Positions 8,876-18,129 of a DNA stretch of 64,000 bases are shown here, piece after piece. Both the position numbers and the translations under genes were made by a program. The notes under the pieces are model-generated. The model made no database searches. It saw nothing but the letters and a program-made list of their open reading frames with translations, and was not told the DNA's origin. This stretch comes from Elusimicrobiota bacterium (lineage in GTDB: Bacteria > Elusimicrobiota > Elusimicrobia > FEN-1173): NCBI GenBank assembly GCA_016706425.1, contig JADJJR010000001.1, positions 2,170,001 through 2,234,000 on the forward strand. Reading direction: 5' to 3'. The number at the start of each line of letters is the position of its first letter. Position 1 is the first letter of the stretch.

Positions 8876-9504
8876 GCGTTCTTCGCCTCGTCGATAAATT
8901 TTTTCATGCGATCGAAATCCTTCCGCTTGGGGGATTTCTCCACCCCGCTGGCCACGTCCACGGCGAACGGTTGGGCCGCCTCGACCGCCTGGGCCACATT
9001 GTCCGGCGTGAGGCCGCCGGCCAGAAAGAGGGGTTTCCCGAAGGCCCGAGCCCGGACGGCCAAATCCCAGGGAAAGGTCTGCCCGGTTCCCCCCGCGACC
9101 CCCTCCACGCGCGCGTCCAACAGGAAATACCCGACGACGTCTTTGTACGCCGCCAGTTGTTCGAGGTCGGCCTCCCCGCCCACGCGGAAGGCCTTGATCA
9201 GAAGAACCTCCAGTTTTTCGGAGAGGGCCCGCGCGTCCTCGGGGGTCTGGTCGCCGTGCAGTTGAACGCCCGTCAACCCCACCTTTTGCGCGATCTTGAG
9301 TATTTCGGGCACGGTGTGCTCGACAAATACGCCGACCGTGGGCACAAAGGAAGGCACCTTCCGCGCGATTTTGGCCGCCTGTTCGGGGGACACCTTGCGG
9401 GGGCTCTCCTTGCAAAAATTGAGGCCGATGTAATGGGCCCCCAGGTTGACGGCCCAGGTCGCGTCCTCTTCGTTGGTCACGCCGCATATTTTTATTTTTG
9501 TCAT
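8872..9504 (-). CDS. trpF: Phosphoribosylanthranilate isomerase
   Basis: 210 residues, full length. It catalyses the Amadori rearrangement in tryptophan synthesis. The N-terminal KICGVTN holds the catalytic Cys; VQLHGDQ, the DARVEG/GGTG loop and FLAGGLTPDNV are typical TIM-barrel signatures, and the C-terminal VDVASGVE is conserved. It begins 3 nt after the trpC stop and overlaps trpB by 4 nt, implying translational coupling. Confidence 0.95.
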   Translation of the reverse strand: MTKIKICGVTNEEDATWAVNLGAHYIGLNFCKESPRKVSPEQAAKIARKVPSFVPTVGVFVEHTVPEILKIAQKVGLTGVQLHGDQTPEDARALSEKLEVLLIKAFRVGGEADLEQLAAYKDVVGYFLLDARVEGVAGGTGQTFPWDLAVRARAFGKPLFLAGGLTPDNVAQAVEAAQPFAVDVASGVEKSPKRKDFDRMKKFIDEAKNA

Positions 9505-9507
9505 GGG

Positions 9508-10299
9508 TCAACTCTTTCCGGCGTCCACCAAAACGCGGGCCGCCTTTTCCAAATCGGGCTGCCGAAGCAACGATTCGCCGACGAGAACCGCGTGGATCCC
9601 CAACGGCTTTAACGCGCGGACGTCGTCCGGGGTTTTGATGCCGCTTTCGGCCACGAGGGTGCGGTCCGCGGGGACACCCACCGCCAAACGGGCGAAAGCT
9701 CCCGGATCCATGCGCAGCGTGTCGAGGTCGCGGCTGTTGAGGCCGATGATCCGGGCCCCCGTCCGGAGGGCCCTCTCCACCTCCGGCGCGGTGTGCGCCT
9801 CCACCAGGGCTTCCATGCCCCACCGATGGGTTTCGGCCAGAAGGACCGTCAACATCGCGTCATCCAGAAGCCGAACGATCAACAACACCGCGTCGGCTCC
9901 GTGAGCGCGGGCTTCGACCACCTGGTAGGAATCGATCACAAAATCCTTCCGCAACAACGGCCGATCGCACGCGCGCCGGGCCTCCGCGAGGTGTTCCGGA
10001 CGACCCCCGAAAAAATGCGGCTCCGTTAAAATCGACAACGCCCGCGCTCCCGCCCGGGCGTACGCCGCCGCGCCGGCGGCCACGTCGTAATCCGGCCGCA
10101 AATGGCCGGCGGAGGGGCTTTGGGCCTTTAACTCGGCGATCACACCGATGCCCCCGCCGCGCCGCACCGCTTCCGAGAACGAACGGGGCGGAGGCGCCGT
10201 CGCGGCCGCTTTTTCCACAATCGCCGCGGGCCGCCCCGCTCGCCGCCCGGCCAAATCCGCGCGGGTTCGCTGAAGGATGTCGTTCAGGATCGCGTTCAT
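9508..10299 (-). CDS. trpC: Indole-3-glycerol phosphate synthase
   Basis: 263 residues from the ATG at 10299, matching the usual length of about 260. Conserved ELKAQSPSAGHLR, RKDFVID, ALVEAHT, GLNSRDLDTL, VAESGI and LVGESLL line up with the active site. An in-frame ATG at 10329 would overlap trpD and add an ill-conserved MPPGEGEPSS stretch, so I prefer 10299, with GAGGGG about 12 nt upstream. The enzyme closes the indole ring after TrpF. Confidence 0.94.
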   Translation of the reverse strand: MNAILNDILQRTRADLAGRRAGRPAAIVEKAAATAPPPRSFSEAVRRGGGIGVIAELKAQSPSAGHLRPDYDVAAGAAAYARAGARALSILTEPHFFGGRPEHLAEARRACDRPLLRKDFVIDSYQVVEARAHGADAVLLIVRLLDDAMLTVLLAETHRWGMEALVEAHTAPEVERALRTGARIIGLNSRDLDTLRMDPGAFARLAVGVPADRTLVAESGIKTPDDVRALKPLGIHAVLVGESLLRQPDLEKAARVLVDAGKS

Positions 10300-10315
10300 G
10301 GACGACGGTTCCCCC

Positions 10316-11350
10316 TCACCGGGGGGCATTGCTCAGAGCGGCCAATTTCTTCAATTTTCCCCGGGCCTCTCCGCTGTCGATGGAGGCTTCCGCCACCCGG
10401 CGGGCCTCCTTGAGGGTTTTGAGGTCGGCGCGCCCGCCCGCCCGGGCCGCCACCCACAGGGCGGCCGCCGCGTTCGCGACGACCGCGTCCCGCTCCGGGC
10501 CCGGCGCGCCGGACAACACACGGCGGAGGATCTCGGCGTTGTCTTCTTTGTCCCCCCCGGCCAGCAGGCCGGGGGCGTGGCGCTTAAAACCGAAATCGGC
10601 GGGCGCAAGCTTTCTTTTGCGGACCCGCCCGTCCATAATTTCGACGCAATCGGTCGTGCCGGAGAGCACGATTTCGTCGTGCCCGGACCCGTGCACCACC
10701 AGGGAATACCGTGTGCCCAACCGCACCAACACCCGGGCGATGGTTTCGGCCATGGCCGCCGAGAACACCCCGATCACCTGGGCCGTGGCGCCCGCCGGGT
10801 TCGTGAGAGGACCCAGGAGGTTGAACACCGTCCGGACCCCCAATTCCCGGCGAACGGGCATCGCGTGTTTCATGGCCGGATGGAACGCCGGAGCGAACAG
10901 GAAGGCGATCCCGATGTCCCGCAGGCACTTTTCCACGACGGCCGGACCGGGGTCGATGTTCACGCCCAGGGCTTCCAACACATCGGCGCTGCCGCATTTG
11001 GACGAGATGGAGCGGTTGCCGTGCTTGGCCACGGGCACCCCCGCGCCGGCCACCACGAACGCCGCCGCGGTGGAGATATTGAAACTCCCCTGCCGGTCCC
11101 CGCCCGTCCCGCAGGTGTCCACCACCACCGGCCGGCCGGCGGGGTGAATGCGCGTGGCCGCGTGTCGCATGGCGTCCGCCGCGCCGGCGATTTCATCCAC
11201 GGTCTCGCCTTTGGCGCGCAGGGCGATTAAAAACCCCGCGATCACCGAGGGCGGTGTGGCGCCGGAAAAAATATCCAGCACCGACGCGCGGGCCTCATCG
11301 AAGGTCAAATCGGACCTCTCGATCAATTTCGATAACGCCGCCTGGATCAT
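10316..11350 (-). CDS. trpD: Anthranilate phosphoribosyltransferase
   Basis: 344 residues from the ATG at 11350, which has a good GGAGAGG 4 nt upstream; an in-frame ATG at 11377 lacks one. The PRPP-binding signature DTCGTGGDRQGSFN is followed by VAKHGNRSISSKCGSADVLEALG, both diagnostic, with FLFAPAFHPAMKH and LGVRTVFNLLGPLTNPA further on. First gene of the D-C-F-B block, divergent from the methyltransferase-kinase gene across 107 bp. Confidence 0.95.
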   Translation of the reverse strand: MIQAALSKLIERSDLTFDEARASVLDIFSGATPPSVIAGFLIALRAKGETVDEIAGAADAMRHAATRIHPAGRPVVVDTCGTGGDRQGSFNISTAAAFVVAGAGVPVAKHGNRSISSKCGSADVLEALGVNIDPGPAVVEKCLRDIGIAFLFAPAFHPAMKHAMPVRRELGVRTVFNLLGPLTNPAGATAQVIGVFSAAMAETIARVLVRLGTRYSLVVHGSGHDEIVLSGTTDCVEIMDGRVRKRKLAPADFGFKRHAPGLLAGGDKEDNAEILRRVLSGAPGPERDAVVANAAAALWVAARAGGRADLKTLKEARRVAEASIDSGEARGKLKKLAALSNAPR

Positions 11351-11420
11351 GGACCTCTCCGAAGGGATTAAAACCATATCATACCAACTTCCCCCCGGCG
11401 CCGGAACCCGCGCCCGGGGG

Positions 11421-11449
11421 TGGACGCGCGGCGGGATTCGACTTAGAAT
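11421..11449 (+). promoter_or_regulatory. Candidate promoter of the methyltransferase-kinase gene
   Basis: TGGACG (11421-11426), 17 nt, TAGAAT (11444-11449); the GTG start at 11458 is 8 nt after the -10. AAGGA at 11451-11455 could be a ribosome site only if transcription starts unusually close to the -10. Confidence 0.4.
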
Positions 11450-11457
11450 GAAGGACC

Positions 11458-13722
11458 GTGAATCTGCCGCGCCTGTCCCTTCTGCCGACGTTCCTGCGGG
11501 AAATCTTTTCCACCCGCGTCCACCCCCGGGAGCCCGAACCGGACCTCGTCATGGACGATCCGGAGGCGGTCCGCGCGTTCACCCACGCGGGTCGGCGGGG
11601 GGGCCCGGCCGAGGCCTACTACCTCTTTTATTGCGGCCGCGCTTGCGTCGCGCTGCACGGCGCACGGCGGGTCCTTGACCTGGGGTGCGGCCCGGGCACC
11701 CAGTTGGTTCAATTGGCGGAGCTCTGCCCCGACGTCGCCTTCACGGGGGTCGACCTCTCGGAAAGCATGCTGGCGGAGGCCCGCCGGTACGCCGCCGAGC
11801 GGGGTGTGCGCAACGTGAACTTCGTTCGGGGCGACGCCACGCGGCTGGAATTCCCCGATCACAGCTTCGACGGGGTCATGAGCGTCATGGCGCTGCACCA
11901 CATGCCCACGGACAAAGAGCTGCGCGCCGTGTTCCGCGAAATCGCCCGGGTGCGGACCCCCGGGGGCGCCGTGTTCCTTGTGGATTTTGGGCGTTTAAAG
12001 TCCCCCTTCTCCATGCTGACCTTCGCCTTCGACAAAGCGGACGCGCAATCGCCGCTTTTGACCTTGGATTACGAACGGTCCCTGCGGGCCGCTTTTCGTT
12101 TGGAGGATTACCGCGCCATCGCCGGCGAATGCCTGCCGGAAACGACCGTTCACAGCACGTTCAAGGTCCCCATGCTGGTGGTCATCCAGACGCCGGATCG
12201 GCCCTTGCCCGGACCCCTTCGGGAGCGCCTGCGGGACAAGGTCGAAAACCTGCCCCGGGACCAACGGCGGGACATGGACGACCTGCGCGTTTTCCTGCAA
12301 TTGGGCGGCCTGGACCACGATCCGTTCGGAGGCGCCCCGGCCTGGCCCCTTGAGGTCTACCGCCAATGGGCGCGCCAGCGATCGACCGGGCCCGCCACGC
12401 GGGGCCCGCGCACCGGGCTTGGGCGTTGGGGAGTGGCCGCCGAGGTGGCGCTCCGGATCGCCGCGCACGGCCTGAGGGCCAAATTCTGGTCGTGGGCGTC
12501 GGCGCGCGTCGCCGAACACCGCGCCGAGGCCGAGCGAAAGGACACGGCGGCTCTGAGCCGGTTCCTTCAAAAACGATTGGGGGCGCTGAAGGGGCCGCTC
12601 ATGAAATTCGGCCAGATGGCGAGTTACCTCAACGACCGTTGGCCGCCCGAGGCGCGGGCGTTCTTGGCGTCGTTGCAGGACCACGCTCCCGCGATGAACG
12701 CCCGGGCGATCCGGGCCCACGCCGAACTCTCGCTCGGGAATTCCCTCGAAGCGCTTTTCACGGATTGGGAGGACGCTCCCTTGGCCGCCGCGAGCATCGC
12801 CCAGATCCACATCGCCCGGCGAAAAACGGGCGAGCGGGTGGTCGTTAAAGTGAAGTACCCCGGCATCGAGTCGGCGGTGCGGTCGGACCTGCGCCTCCTC
12901 CGGGTCTTGTCGCCGTGGGTCGACCGCCGCCTGCGCGTCGTGTCCAACACGCGATCGTTGCTGAAGGAAACCAGCGCCCTGCTCGCGGCGGAATGCGATT
13001 TCGCCAAGGAGGCCGAGAATCAAACTTTGTTTCGGGAGGCGTTCCGGGACGACCCGGCGCTCGTGATTCCGCGGGTGCACGCCGACGCTTCGTCCCGGGA
13101 CGTGTTGACCATGGATTACATCGAAGGGCGCTCGTTCGTCGACTTCCGCGACGCCGCGTCCGCCGAGGAGAAAAACCGCGCCGCGCTGGCGATCGCGCGG
13201 TTCGCCGTCACCGCCATCCACCGCCACGCGATCTACAACGGCGACCCGCACCCGGGCAATTATCTTTTTCTGGCCGACGGCCGCGTCGCCTGCCTGGATT
13301 TCGGATTCAGCCGCCGGTGGCCGGCGGCGTTCATCAACGCGTCCAAACGGCAGGCGCTCGCGGCCCACGATCGGGATTTGGAGACGTTCACCGCCATGGC
13401 GCGCCTGATGGGCTACGAGTTCGACCGAACGGAGGATTACCGGGAATTCCTGGAGCTCTTGCGGAGCGGGCCCTACGCCCCATGGATCGAAGACCGGGAC
13501 TTCCATTACACCCGGTCTTTCCTTCACAACGAAATGGGAAAGGTGGCCGAATTTTCACGACGGGCCGGCCGCCTGCGCCTCTCGCCGGAACATCTCATCG
13601 TTCAACGCGTGATGTGGGGTCACCACGCCCTGTTCGCGGACCTGGACGCCCGCTTCAACCTGCACCGCGTCCTCCTGCCGCTCCTGAGGGCGACGCTGCC
13701 CGACGATCCGAAGAATTCCTAA
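11458..13722 (+). CDS. SAM-dependent methyltransferase fused to UbiB/ABC1-family atypical kinase
   Basis: 754 residues in one frame. Residues about 60-230 form a class I methyltransferase (RVLDLGCGPG at 71-80, FTGVDLSESML, MSVMALHHMP). Residues about 330-740 are an ABC1/UbiB kinase-like domain: KxGQ motif MKFGQ at 382-386, the Ala-rich loop PLAAASIAQIH, the lysine strand VVVKVKYPG, NGDPHPGN at 594-601 and CLDFGFSR with D614. UbiB proteins are ATPases needed for isoprenoid quinone synthesis, and UbiE/MenG methyltransferases act in the same pathway, so the fusion suggests quinone maturation; that is inference. The GTG start follows GAAGGA. It ends in a 4-nt convergent overlap with trpG. Confidence 0.88.
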   Translation: MNLPRLSLLPTFLREIFSTRVHPREPEPDLVMDDPEAVRAFTHAGRRGGPAEAYYLFYCGRACVALHGARRVLDLGCGPGTQLVQLAELCPDVAFTGVDLSESMLAEARRYAAERGVRNVNFVRGDATRLEFPDHSFDGVMSVMALHHMPTDKELRAVFREIARVRTPGGAVFLVDFGRLKSPFSMLTFAFDKADAQSPLLTLDYERSLRAAFRLEDYRAIAGECLPETTVHSTFKVPMLVVIQTPDRPLPGPLRERLRDKVENLPRDQRRDMDDLRVFLQLGGLDHDPFGGAPAWPLEVYRQWARQRSTGPATRGPRTGLGRWGVAAEVALRIAAHGLRAKFWSWASARVAEHRAEAERKDTAALSRFLQKRLGALKGPLMKFGQMASYLNDRWPPEARAFLASLQDHAPAMNARAIRAHAELSLGNSLEALFTDWEDAPLAAASIAQIHIARRKTGERVVVKVKYPGIESAVRSDLRLLRVLSPWVDRRLRVVSNTRSLLKETSALLAAECDFAKEAENQTLFREAFRDDPALVIPRVHADASSRDVLTMDYIEGRSFVDFRDAASAEEKNRAALAIARFAVTAIHRHAIYNGDPHPGNYLFLADGRVACLDFGFSRRWPAAFINASKRQALAAHDRDLETFTAMARLMGYEFDRTEDYREFLELLRSGPYAPWIEDRDFHYTRSFLHNEMGKVAEFSRRAGRLRLSPEHLIVQRVMWGHHALFADLDARFNLHRVLLPLLRATLPDDPKNS

Positions 13723-14291
13723 ACCCGGAACCCCAGAAAGTTTTTCAGCAAATCCCGGCCGCCCTCGGTGAGGATGCTTTCCGGGTGGAACTGCACGCCC
13801 TCGAGCGCGGGCAAGGTCCGGTGCCGGACCCCCATGATTTCCCCGTCCTCGCTGGAGGCCGTGACGATCAAATCCCGGGGGCAGGTTTTCCGCTCGATCA
13901 CCAAGGAATGATAGCGCGTGGCCGTGAAGGGGTTTTTGAGGCCCCGGAACACGCCCTTGCCGTCGTGGCGGATGCGGGAAGTTTTGCCATGCATCAGCTT
14001 TTTCGCGCGGACAATGTTCCCCCCGAAAGCGTGTCCCAGGGATTGATGGCCCAGGCACACCCCGAGGATCGGGATGCGCCCGCCGTAAGCACGAATGACG
14101 TCGACGGAGACCCCCGCTTCTTTGGGCGTGCAGGGACCGGGGGACACCAGGATGCGATCGGGCGACCAGCGCTCCACGTCCGCCACCGTCAGCGCGTCGT
14201 TCCGGACCACTTTGACTTTTTGCTTGAGCTCGCCCAGGTATTGAACCAGGTTGAACGTGAACGAATCGTAATTGTCGATGACCAAAATCAC
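13719..14291 (-). CDS. trpG: Anthranilate synthase glutamine amidotransferase subunit
   Basis: 190 residues. It supplies ammonia from glutamine to TrpE. The triad is visible: Cys in GVCLGHQSLG, His and Glu in VQFHPESI. N-terminal IDNYDSFTFNLVQYL and LVSPGPCTPKEAG are typical. The ATG overlaps the trpE stop (ATGA). It could also serve PabB (dual-use PabA), because no separate pabA is in the window. Confidence 0.94.
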   Translation of the reverse strand: MILVIDNYDSFTFNLVQYLGELKQKVKVVRNDALTVADVERWSPDRILVSPGPCTPKEAGVSVDVIRAYGGRIPILGVCLGHQSLGHAFGGNIVRAKKLMHGKTSRIRHDGKGVFRGLKNPFTATRYHSLVIERKTCPRDLIVTASSEDGEIMGVRHRTLPALEGVQFHPESILTEGGRDLLKNFLGFRV

Positions 14292-15745
14292 GCGCGGCCC
14301 TCCGCCAAGCGGAGCGCCGCCACCAGCGCCGCCATTTTGTTTTGGGTTTCCTCGAATTCCTTTCCCGGCACCGAATCGGCCACCACGCCGGCGCCGGCCT
14401 GGAAATGGACGCGGCCTTTTTCCAAAAGCAAAGTGCGGATCGCGATGGCCACGTCCATATTCCCGGTGTAGGAAAAATACCCCACGGCGCCGCCGTAAAG
14501 GCCACGCCGGAACGGTTCCAGCTCCTCAATGATCTCCATCGCGCGGATCTTGGGCGCGCCGGACAGCGTTCCCGCGGGGAACGTCGCCCGGAAAAGGTCG
14601 AAAGCGTCCAACCCCGGCCGCAAGGCGCCGGTCACTTTCGAGACGATGTGCATGACGTGGCTGTAGCGTTCGATGTCCATGAATTGATCGACGCGAACGC
14701 TGCCGGGCCGCGACACCCGCCCCAAATCGTTGCGCGCGAGATCCACCAGCATCACGTGCTCGGCGCGTTCTTTGGGGTCCGCCAACAGTTCGCGGGCCAG
14801 CCGTTCGTCCGCGGCGGGGGTCGCGCCCCGCGGCCGGGTCCCGGCGATGGGCCGGGTCTCGGCCCGGCCGTCCTCCAATCGCACGAGCATCTCGGGGCTG
14901 GAACCGACGATGTGGCGATCGCCGTCACGGAAAAAATACATGTAGGGCGACGGGTTGACGCGCCGCAGCGCCCGGTAAAGTTCCAAGGGGTGCGCTTTCG
15001 TTTCCACGCTCACCCGGCGGGAGGGCACCACTTGAATGATGTCCCCGGCCGCGATGTAGCCCTTGGCTTTCTTGACCGCCTCGATGTACCGCCGCCGTTC
15101 GGCGGAGTCCGCGGGCAACGGGCGCCGGTCCGGGTCCAGGGTCGGCGTCAAGGGCGGCGCCGCCGGGCGCAGTCGCGCCAGGCGGGCCGTGAGGTCGCGA
15201 ACCGTCTCGCGATGGATCTTTTCGGCGGACGCCCCCCGCGGCACGCGCACCGTCCGCACGAGGCGCAGGGTGTGGGCCACATGGTCAAAAATAAAGAGGT
15301 CCCCGGTCAGGAAAAAAACGAAATCCGGAAGGCCGAGGTCGTCTTTGGCGCGAACGGGCAATCGTTCAAAATGGCGAACGATGTCGTAAGCGATGAACCC
15401 CACCGCGCCGCCGTAGAACCGGGGCAAACCCGGGATCTCCGGCCCGCGCCGGTGGGCGAGAGCCTCGCGCAGGGGGGCCAGCGGACCGACCCCGGTCGCG
15501 TCCACCGCGGGGGACGCCGAACGGGATCGCAAAACCAGCCGGGGTTCAAACGCGGCGAAAGAATAGCGTCCCAGGTGTTCGCCGCCCTCCACGCTTTCCA
15601 ACAGGAAACACTGGGGGCTGCGCCGGTAAAGCGCGTGAAAGAGGCCCAGGGGGGTGACTTCGTCGGCCGGGCATTCGACGGCGATGGGCACGACGGGGAA
15701 CCGCCGGCTCAAGCGCTTGAATTCCGGCAACGCGGGGGTGATCAT
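14288..15745 (-). CDS. trpE: Anthranilate synthase component I
   Basis: 485 residues from the ATG at 15745, which overlaps the lepB stop (ATGA). It converts chorismate to anthranilate with TrpG. Conserved chorismate-binding motifs: ETRPIAGTRPRG, ELLADPKERAEHVMLVDLARND, HIVSKVTG, FPAGTLSGAPKIRAMEII and GAVGYFSYTGNMD. The open frame continues upstream but only as antiframe of lepB. Separation from trpDCFB by a divergent gene means two transcription units. Confidence 0.95.
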   Translation of the reverse strand: MITPALPEFKRLSRRFPVVPIAVECPADEVTPLGLFHALYRRSPQCFLLESVEGGEHLGRYSFAAFEPRLVLRSRSASPAVDATGVGPLAPLREALAHRRGPEIPGLPRFYGGAVGFIAYDIVRHFERLPVRAKDDLGLPDFVFFLTGDLFIFDHVAHTLRLVRTVRVPRGASAEKIHRETVRDLTARLARLRPAAPPLTPTLDPDRRPLPADSAERRRYIEAVKKAKGYIAAGDIIQVVPSRRVSVETKAHPLELYRALRRVNPSPYMYFFRDGDRHIVGSSPEMLVRLEDGRAETRPIAGTRPRGATPAADERLARELLADPKERAEHVMLVDLARNDLGRVSRPGSVRVDQFMDIERYSHVMHIVSKVTGALRPGLDAFDLFRATFPAGTLSGAPKIRAMEIIEELEPFRRGLYGGAVGYFSYTGNMDVAIAIRTLLLEKGRVHFQAGAGVVADSVPGKEFEETQNKMAALVAALRLAEGRA

Positions 15746-16239
15746 CGCACCAACCGTCCTTTCACGCGGACCAACGGAAGGAACGGCGTCCGCTGTCCTT
15801 TCGCGTCCTTCCAATCGCGGCTGTCCCCGGATTCGTCGCGGTTGTCGCCGAGCACCACCACGTGGCCGGGCGGCACGACACCCAAATCGAGATTGTCCCC
15901 CACCAGGATTTCCCCGGCCCGGGTGTACCGCACGTAGGACTCCAATTGACGCACGCCGTTCAAATACAACTCCTTGTCCTTGAACCGCACCGCGTCGCCG
16001 GCGACGGCGACGGCCCGCTTGACCATCCCTTTTTGCCCGTCCGGTCCCTGGAACACGATCAACTCGCCCCGGCGGGGGGCGCCCCAGCGGTAAACGGACT
16101 TGTTGACCCAATAGGTCCGCCCCACCGGCAAGGTGGGTTCCATGGACGCCGAAGCGATCACGACGTTTTCGAACAAGAACACCCGAAAAACCGCCGCGCC
16201 GACCGCGCCCAGCGCCAATAAAAAAAGGATTCGTCGCAC
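15742..16239 (-). CDS. lepB: Signal peptidase I
   Basis: 165 residues, one N-terminal membrane helix (about 4-22). The catalytic dyad is S32 (ASMEPTLPVG) and K74 (GMVKRAVAVAGD); box E is GDNRDESGDSR. It is short, like Gram-positive-style type I peptidases. Sitting between hisI and trpE in an amino-acid operon is unusual; 4-nt overlap with trpE and a 6-nt gap from hisI indicate co-transcription. Confidence 0.92.
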   Translation of the reverse strand: MRRILFLLALGAVGAAVFRVFLFENVVIASASMEPTLPVGRTYWVNKSVYRWGAPRRGELIVFQGPDGQKGMVKRAVAVAGDAVRFKDKELYLNGVRQLESYVRYTRAGEILVGDNLDLGVVPPGHVVVLGDNRDESGDSRDWKDAKGQRTPFLPLVRVKGRLVR

Positions 16240-16245
16240 GTCGGC

Positions 16246-16641
16246 TTACTTCTTGTACACCTTCGCCGGGTCAAAAAGGATTTCGCCGCGGATGTCCAGG
16301 GCGTTTTCCTTCCCCACGTGGTGGAAAAAACACGACTTGCGCCCGGTGTGGCAGGCCGCCCCGCCGATCTGGTTGACGCGGATCAGCACGCAGTCCTTGT
16401 CGCAATCCAGGGCGATGGATTTGACTTCCTGGTGGTTGCCGCTTTCCTCGCCTTTGCGCCACATTTTGTTGCGCGACCGGCTGAAGAAAACCCCCCGACG
16501 CCGCTCCACCGTTTCCAGCAGCGCCTCTTTGTTCATGTAGGCCACCATCAGGACGGTGCCGTCGGCGTCGTCCTGGACCACCGCCGGGACGAGTCCCTGG
16601 GCGTCGTATTTCACGCTGTCGATCCAATCGGGTTTGTTCAT
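16246..16641 (-). CDS. hisI: Phosphoribosyl-AMP cyclohydrolase
   Basis: 131 residues, the stand-alone HisI form without a HisE domain. Metal-site motifs SIALDCDKDC and GGAACHTGRKSCFFHHV, plus VAYMNKEAL and the GVFFSRSRNKMWRKGE segment, are diagnostic. GAGG precedes the ATG. HisE activity must come from elsewhere in the genome. Confidence 0.95.
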   Translation of the reverse strand: MNKPDWIDSVKYDAQGLVPAVVQDDADGTVLMVAYMNKEALLETVERRRGVFFSRSRNKMWRKGEESGNHQEVKSIALDCDKDCVLIRVNQIGGAACHTGRKSCFFHHVGKENALDIRGEILFDPAKVYKK

Positions 16642-16642
16642 C

Positions 16643-17416
16643 TCACAACCTCACGGGTATGTTTTTTTGGGCCAAGCGGGCCTTGAGGCGCCCGATGGCG
16701 AGTTCACGAAAATGGAAAAGCGACGCCGCCAAAGCGGCGTCCGCGCCCGCGCGGAAGGCGTCGACGAAATGGTCCACCGCGCCCGCCCCGCCCGAGGCGA
16801 TCACGGGCACGCGCACCGCCCGCGCCACCGCCGCCAGGAGGGCCGTGTCGTAACCGGCCTTGGTCCCGTCGGCGTCCATGCTGGTCAACAAAATCTCCCC
16901 CGCGCCCCGGCGCACGGTTTCGCGCGCCCAGGCGACGGCGTCCTTCCCCGTCGGGGTGCGACCGCCGTGGATGAAGACCTCCCAACGGCCTGGGCGGGTG
17001 CGTTTGGCGTCGATGGCGGCAACGACGCACTGGGCGCCGAACCGGCGCGCGGCCTCCGTGAAAAAGGCCGGCCGCTTCACCCCGGCGGTGTTGATGGACA
17101 CCTTGTCGGCCCCCGCGCTCAGCAGGACGCGGATGTCTTCGACGGTGCGTACGCCGCCGCCCACGGTCAAGGGGATGAACACCTGCTCGGCGGTGCGCCG
17201 GACGACGTCCAGGAGGATCGGCCGTTTGTCCGAGGACGCCGTGATGTCCAAAAACACCAGCTCGTCGGCCCCCTCGGCGTTGTAGCGGCGGGCCACCGCC
17301 ACCGGGTCGCCGGCGTCCCGCAGGTTCAAAAAGCGCGTGCCCTTCACCACCCGCCCGGCGTTGACGTCGAGGCAGGGGATGACGCGCCGCGTGAGATTAG
17401 GCGGGCGCCTGGGCAA
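16643..17416 (-). CDS. hisF: Imidazole glycerol phosphate synthase, cyclase subunit
   Basis: About 257 residues. RVIPCLDVNAGRVVKG, FLDITASSDKRP, IPLTVGGGVRTVED and EILLTSMDADGTKAGYD are hallmark HisF sequences; catalytic Asp residues lie in CLDV and SMDADG. The only possible initiator near the conserved N-terminus is a TTG at 17416, which overlaps the end of hisA by 20 nt. HisF works with HisH (18130-18765) in one heterodimer. Confidence 0.94.
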   Translation of the reverse strand: MPRRPPNLTRRVIPCLDVNAGRVVKGTRFLNLRDAGDPVAVARRYNAEGADELVFLDITASSDKRPILLDVVRRTAEQVFIPLTVGGGVRTVEDIRVLLSAGADKVSINTAGVKRPAFFTEAARRFGAQCVVAAIDAKRTRPGRWEVFIHGGRTPTGKDAVAWARETVRRGAGEILLTSMDADGTKAGYDTALLAAVARAVRVPVIASGGAGAVDHFVDAFRAGADAALAASLFHFRELAIGRLKARLAQKNIPVRL

Positions 17417-18128
17417 CGGCGAGGGCCTCCGGCAGTTGGATTTTTCCGGCGTAGAGGGACTTGCCGAGGATGCAACCGCGCAACCCTTTGGGGGCGAGCG
17501 CCTTGAGCGCCTTGACGTCGGCGATGGAGGACAGCCCCCCCGAAGCGTAGACGCCCATGTGGGTCATGCCGAGGACTTTTTCAATCGATTCGAAGTTCGG
17601 GCCTTTGAGTGTGCCGTCCTGCTTGATGTCCGTGTAGACGATCTCCCGTATGCCCAGACGGTCGATGGTCTTGATGACGTCGGCCAATTGGTGGCCCGAA
17701 TCGGCCTGCCACCCTTCGATCATGACCTCGCCGTTCACCGCGTCGACGGCGGCCATGACGCGGCTGGGGTAATCCCGAACGATGTCCTGGATCCACGCGG
17801 GGCTTTTCAAAATCGCGGTGCCGACGATCACCCGGCCGATCCCCTTGTCCAACAGCGCGCGCACGGTGTCCGGGTCGCGGAGACCGCCGCCGAATTGGAC
17901 GACGATGTTGACCGCGTCCTTGATCCGATGGACCAAGTCGAGGTTGGCGGCGTGACCGGTGAAAGCGCCGTCCAAATCGACGACGTGCAATCGCTGGGCC
18001 CCGAGCGAAACCCAGTGCTTGGCCATTTCCACCGGGTCGGTGGAATAAACCGTTTGTTGCTTGGGATCGCCGTGGATCAAGCGCACCACGGACCCCGCCT
18101 TGATGTCGATCGCCGGTATCACGAGCAT
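17397..18128 (-). CDS. hisA: Phosphoribosylformimino-5-aminoimidazole carboxamide ribotide isomerase
   Basis: 243 residues starting at MLVIPAIDIKAGSVVRL. Catalytic aspartates lie in PAIDIK and VYTDIKQDGT; VQFGGGLRD and YASGGLSS are phosphate loops. The upstream extension of the frame is antiframe to hisH. One nucleotide separates it from hisH. Confidence 0.95.
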   Translation of the reverse strand: MLVIPAIDIKAGSVVRLIHGDPKQQTVYSTDPVEMAKHWVSLGAQRLHVVDLDGAFTGHAANLDLVHRIKDAVNIVVQFGGGLRDPDTVRALLDKGIGRVIVGTAILKSPAWIQDIVRDYPSRVMAAVDAVNGEVMIEGWQADSGHQLADVIKTIDRLGIREIVYTDIKQDGTLKGPNFESIEKVLGMTHMGVYASGGLSSIADVKALKALAPKGLRGCILGKSLYAGKIQLPEALAVAQAPA

Positions 18129-18129
18129 G

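Noticed and set aside
9823..11350. Longer trpB, hisB, hisA, trpE, sdhA starts running into upstream genes
   Set aside because: The added sequence is out-of-frame reading of the upstream genes and lacks conservation with the families.
14342..15937. Plus-strand open frame of 531 codons
   Set aside because: Antisense of trpE and lepB.
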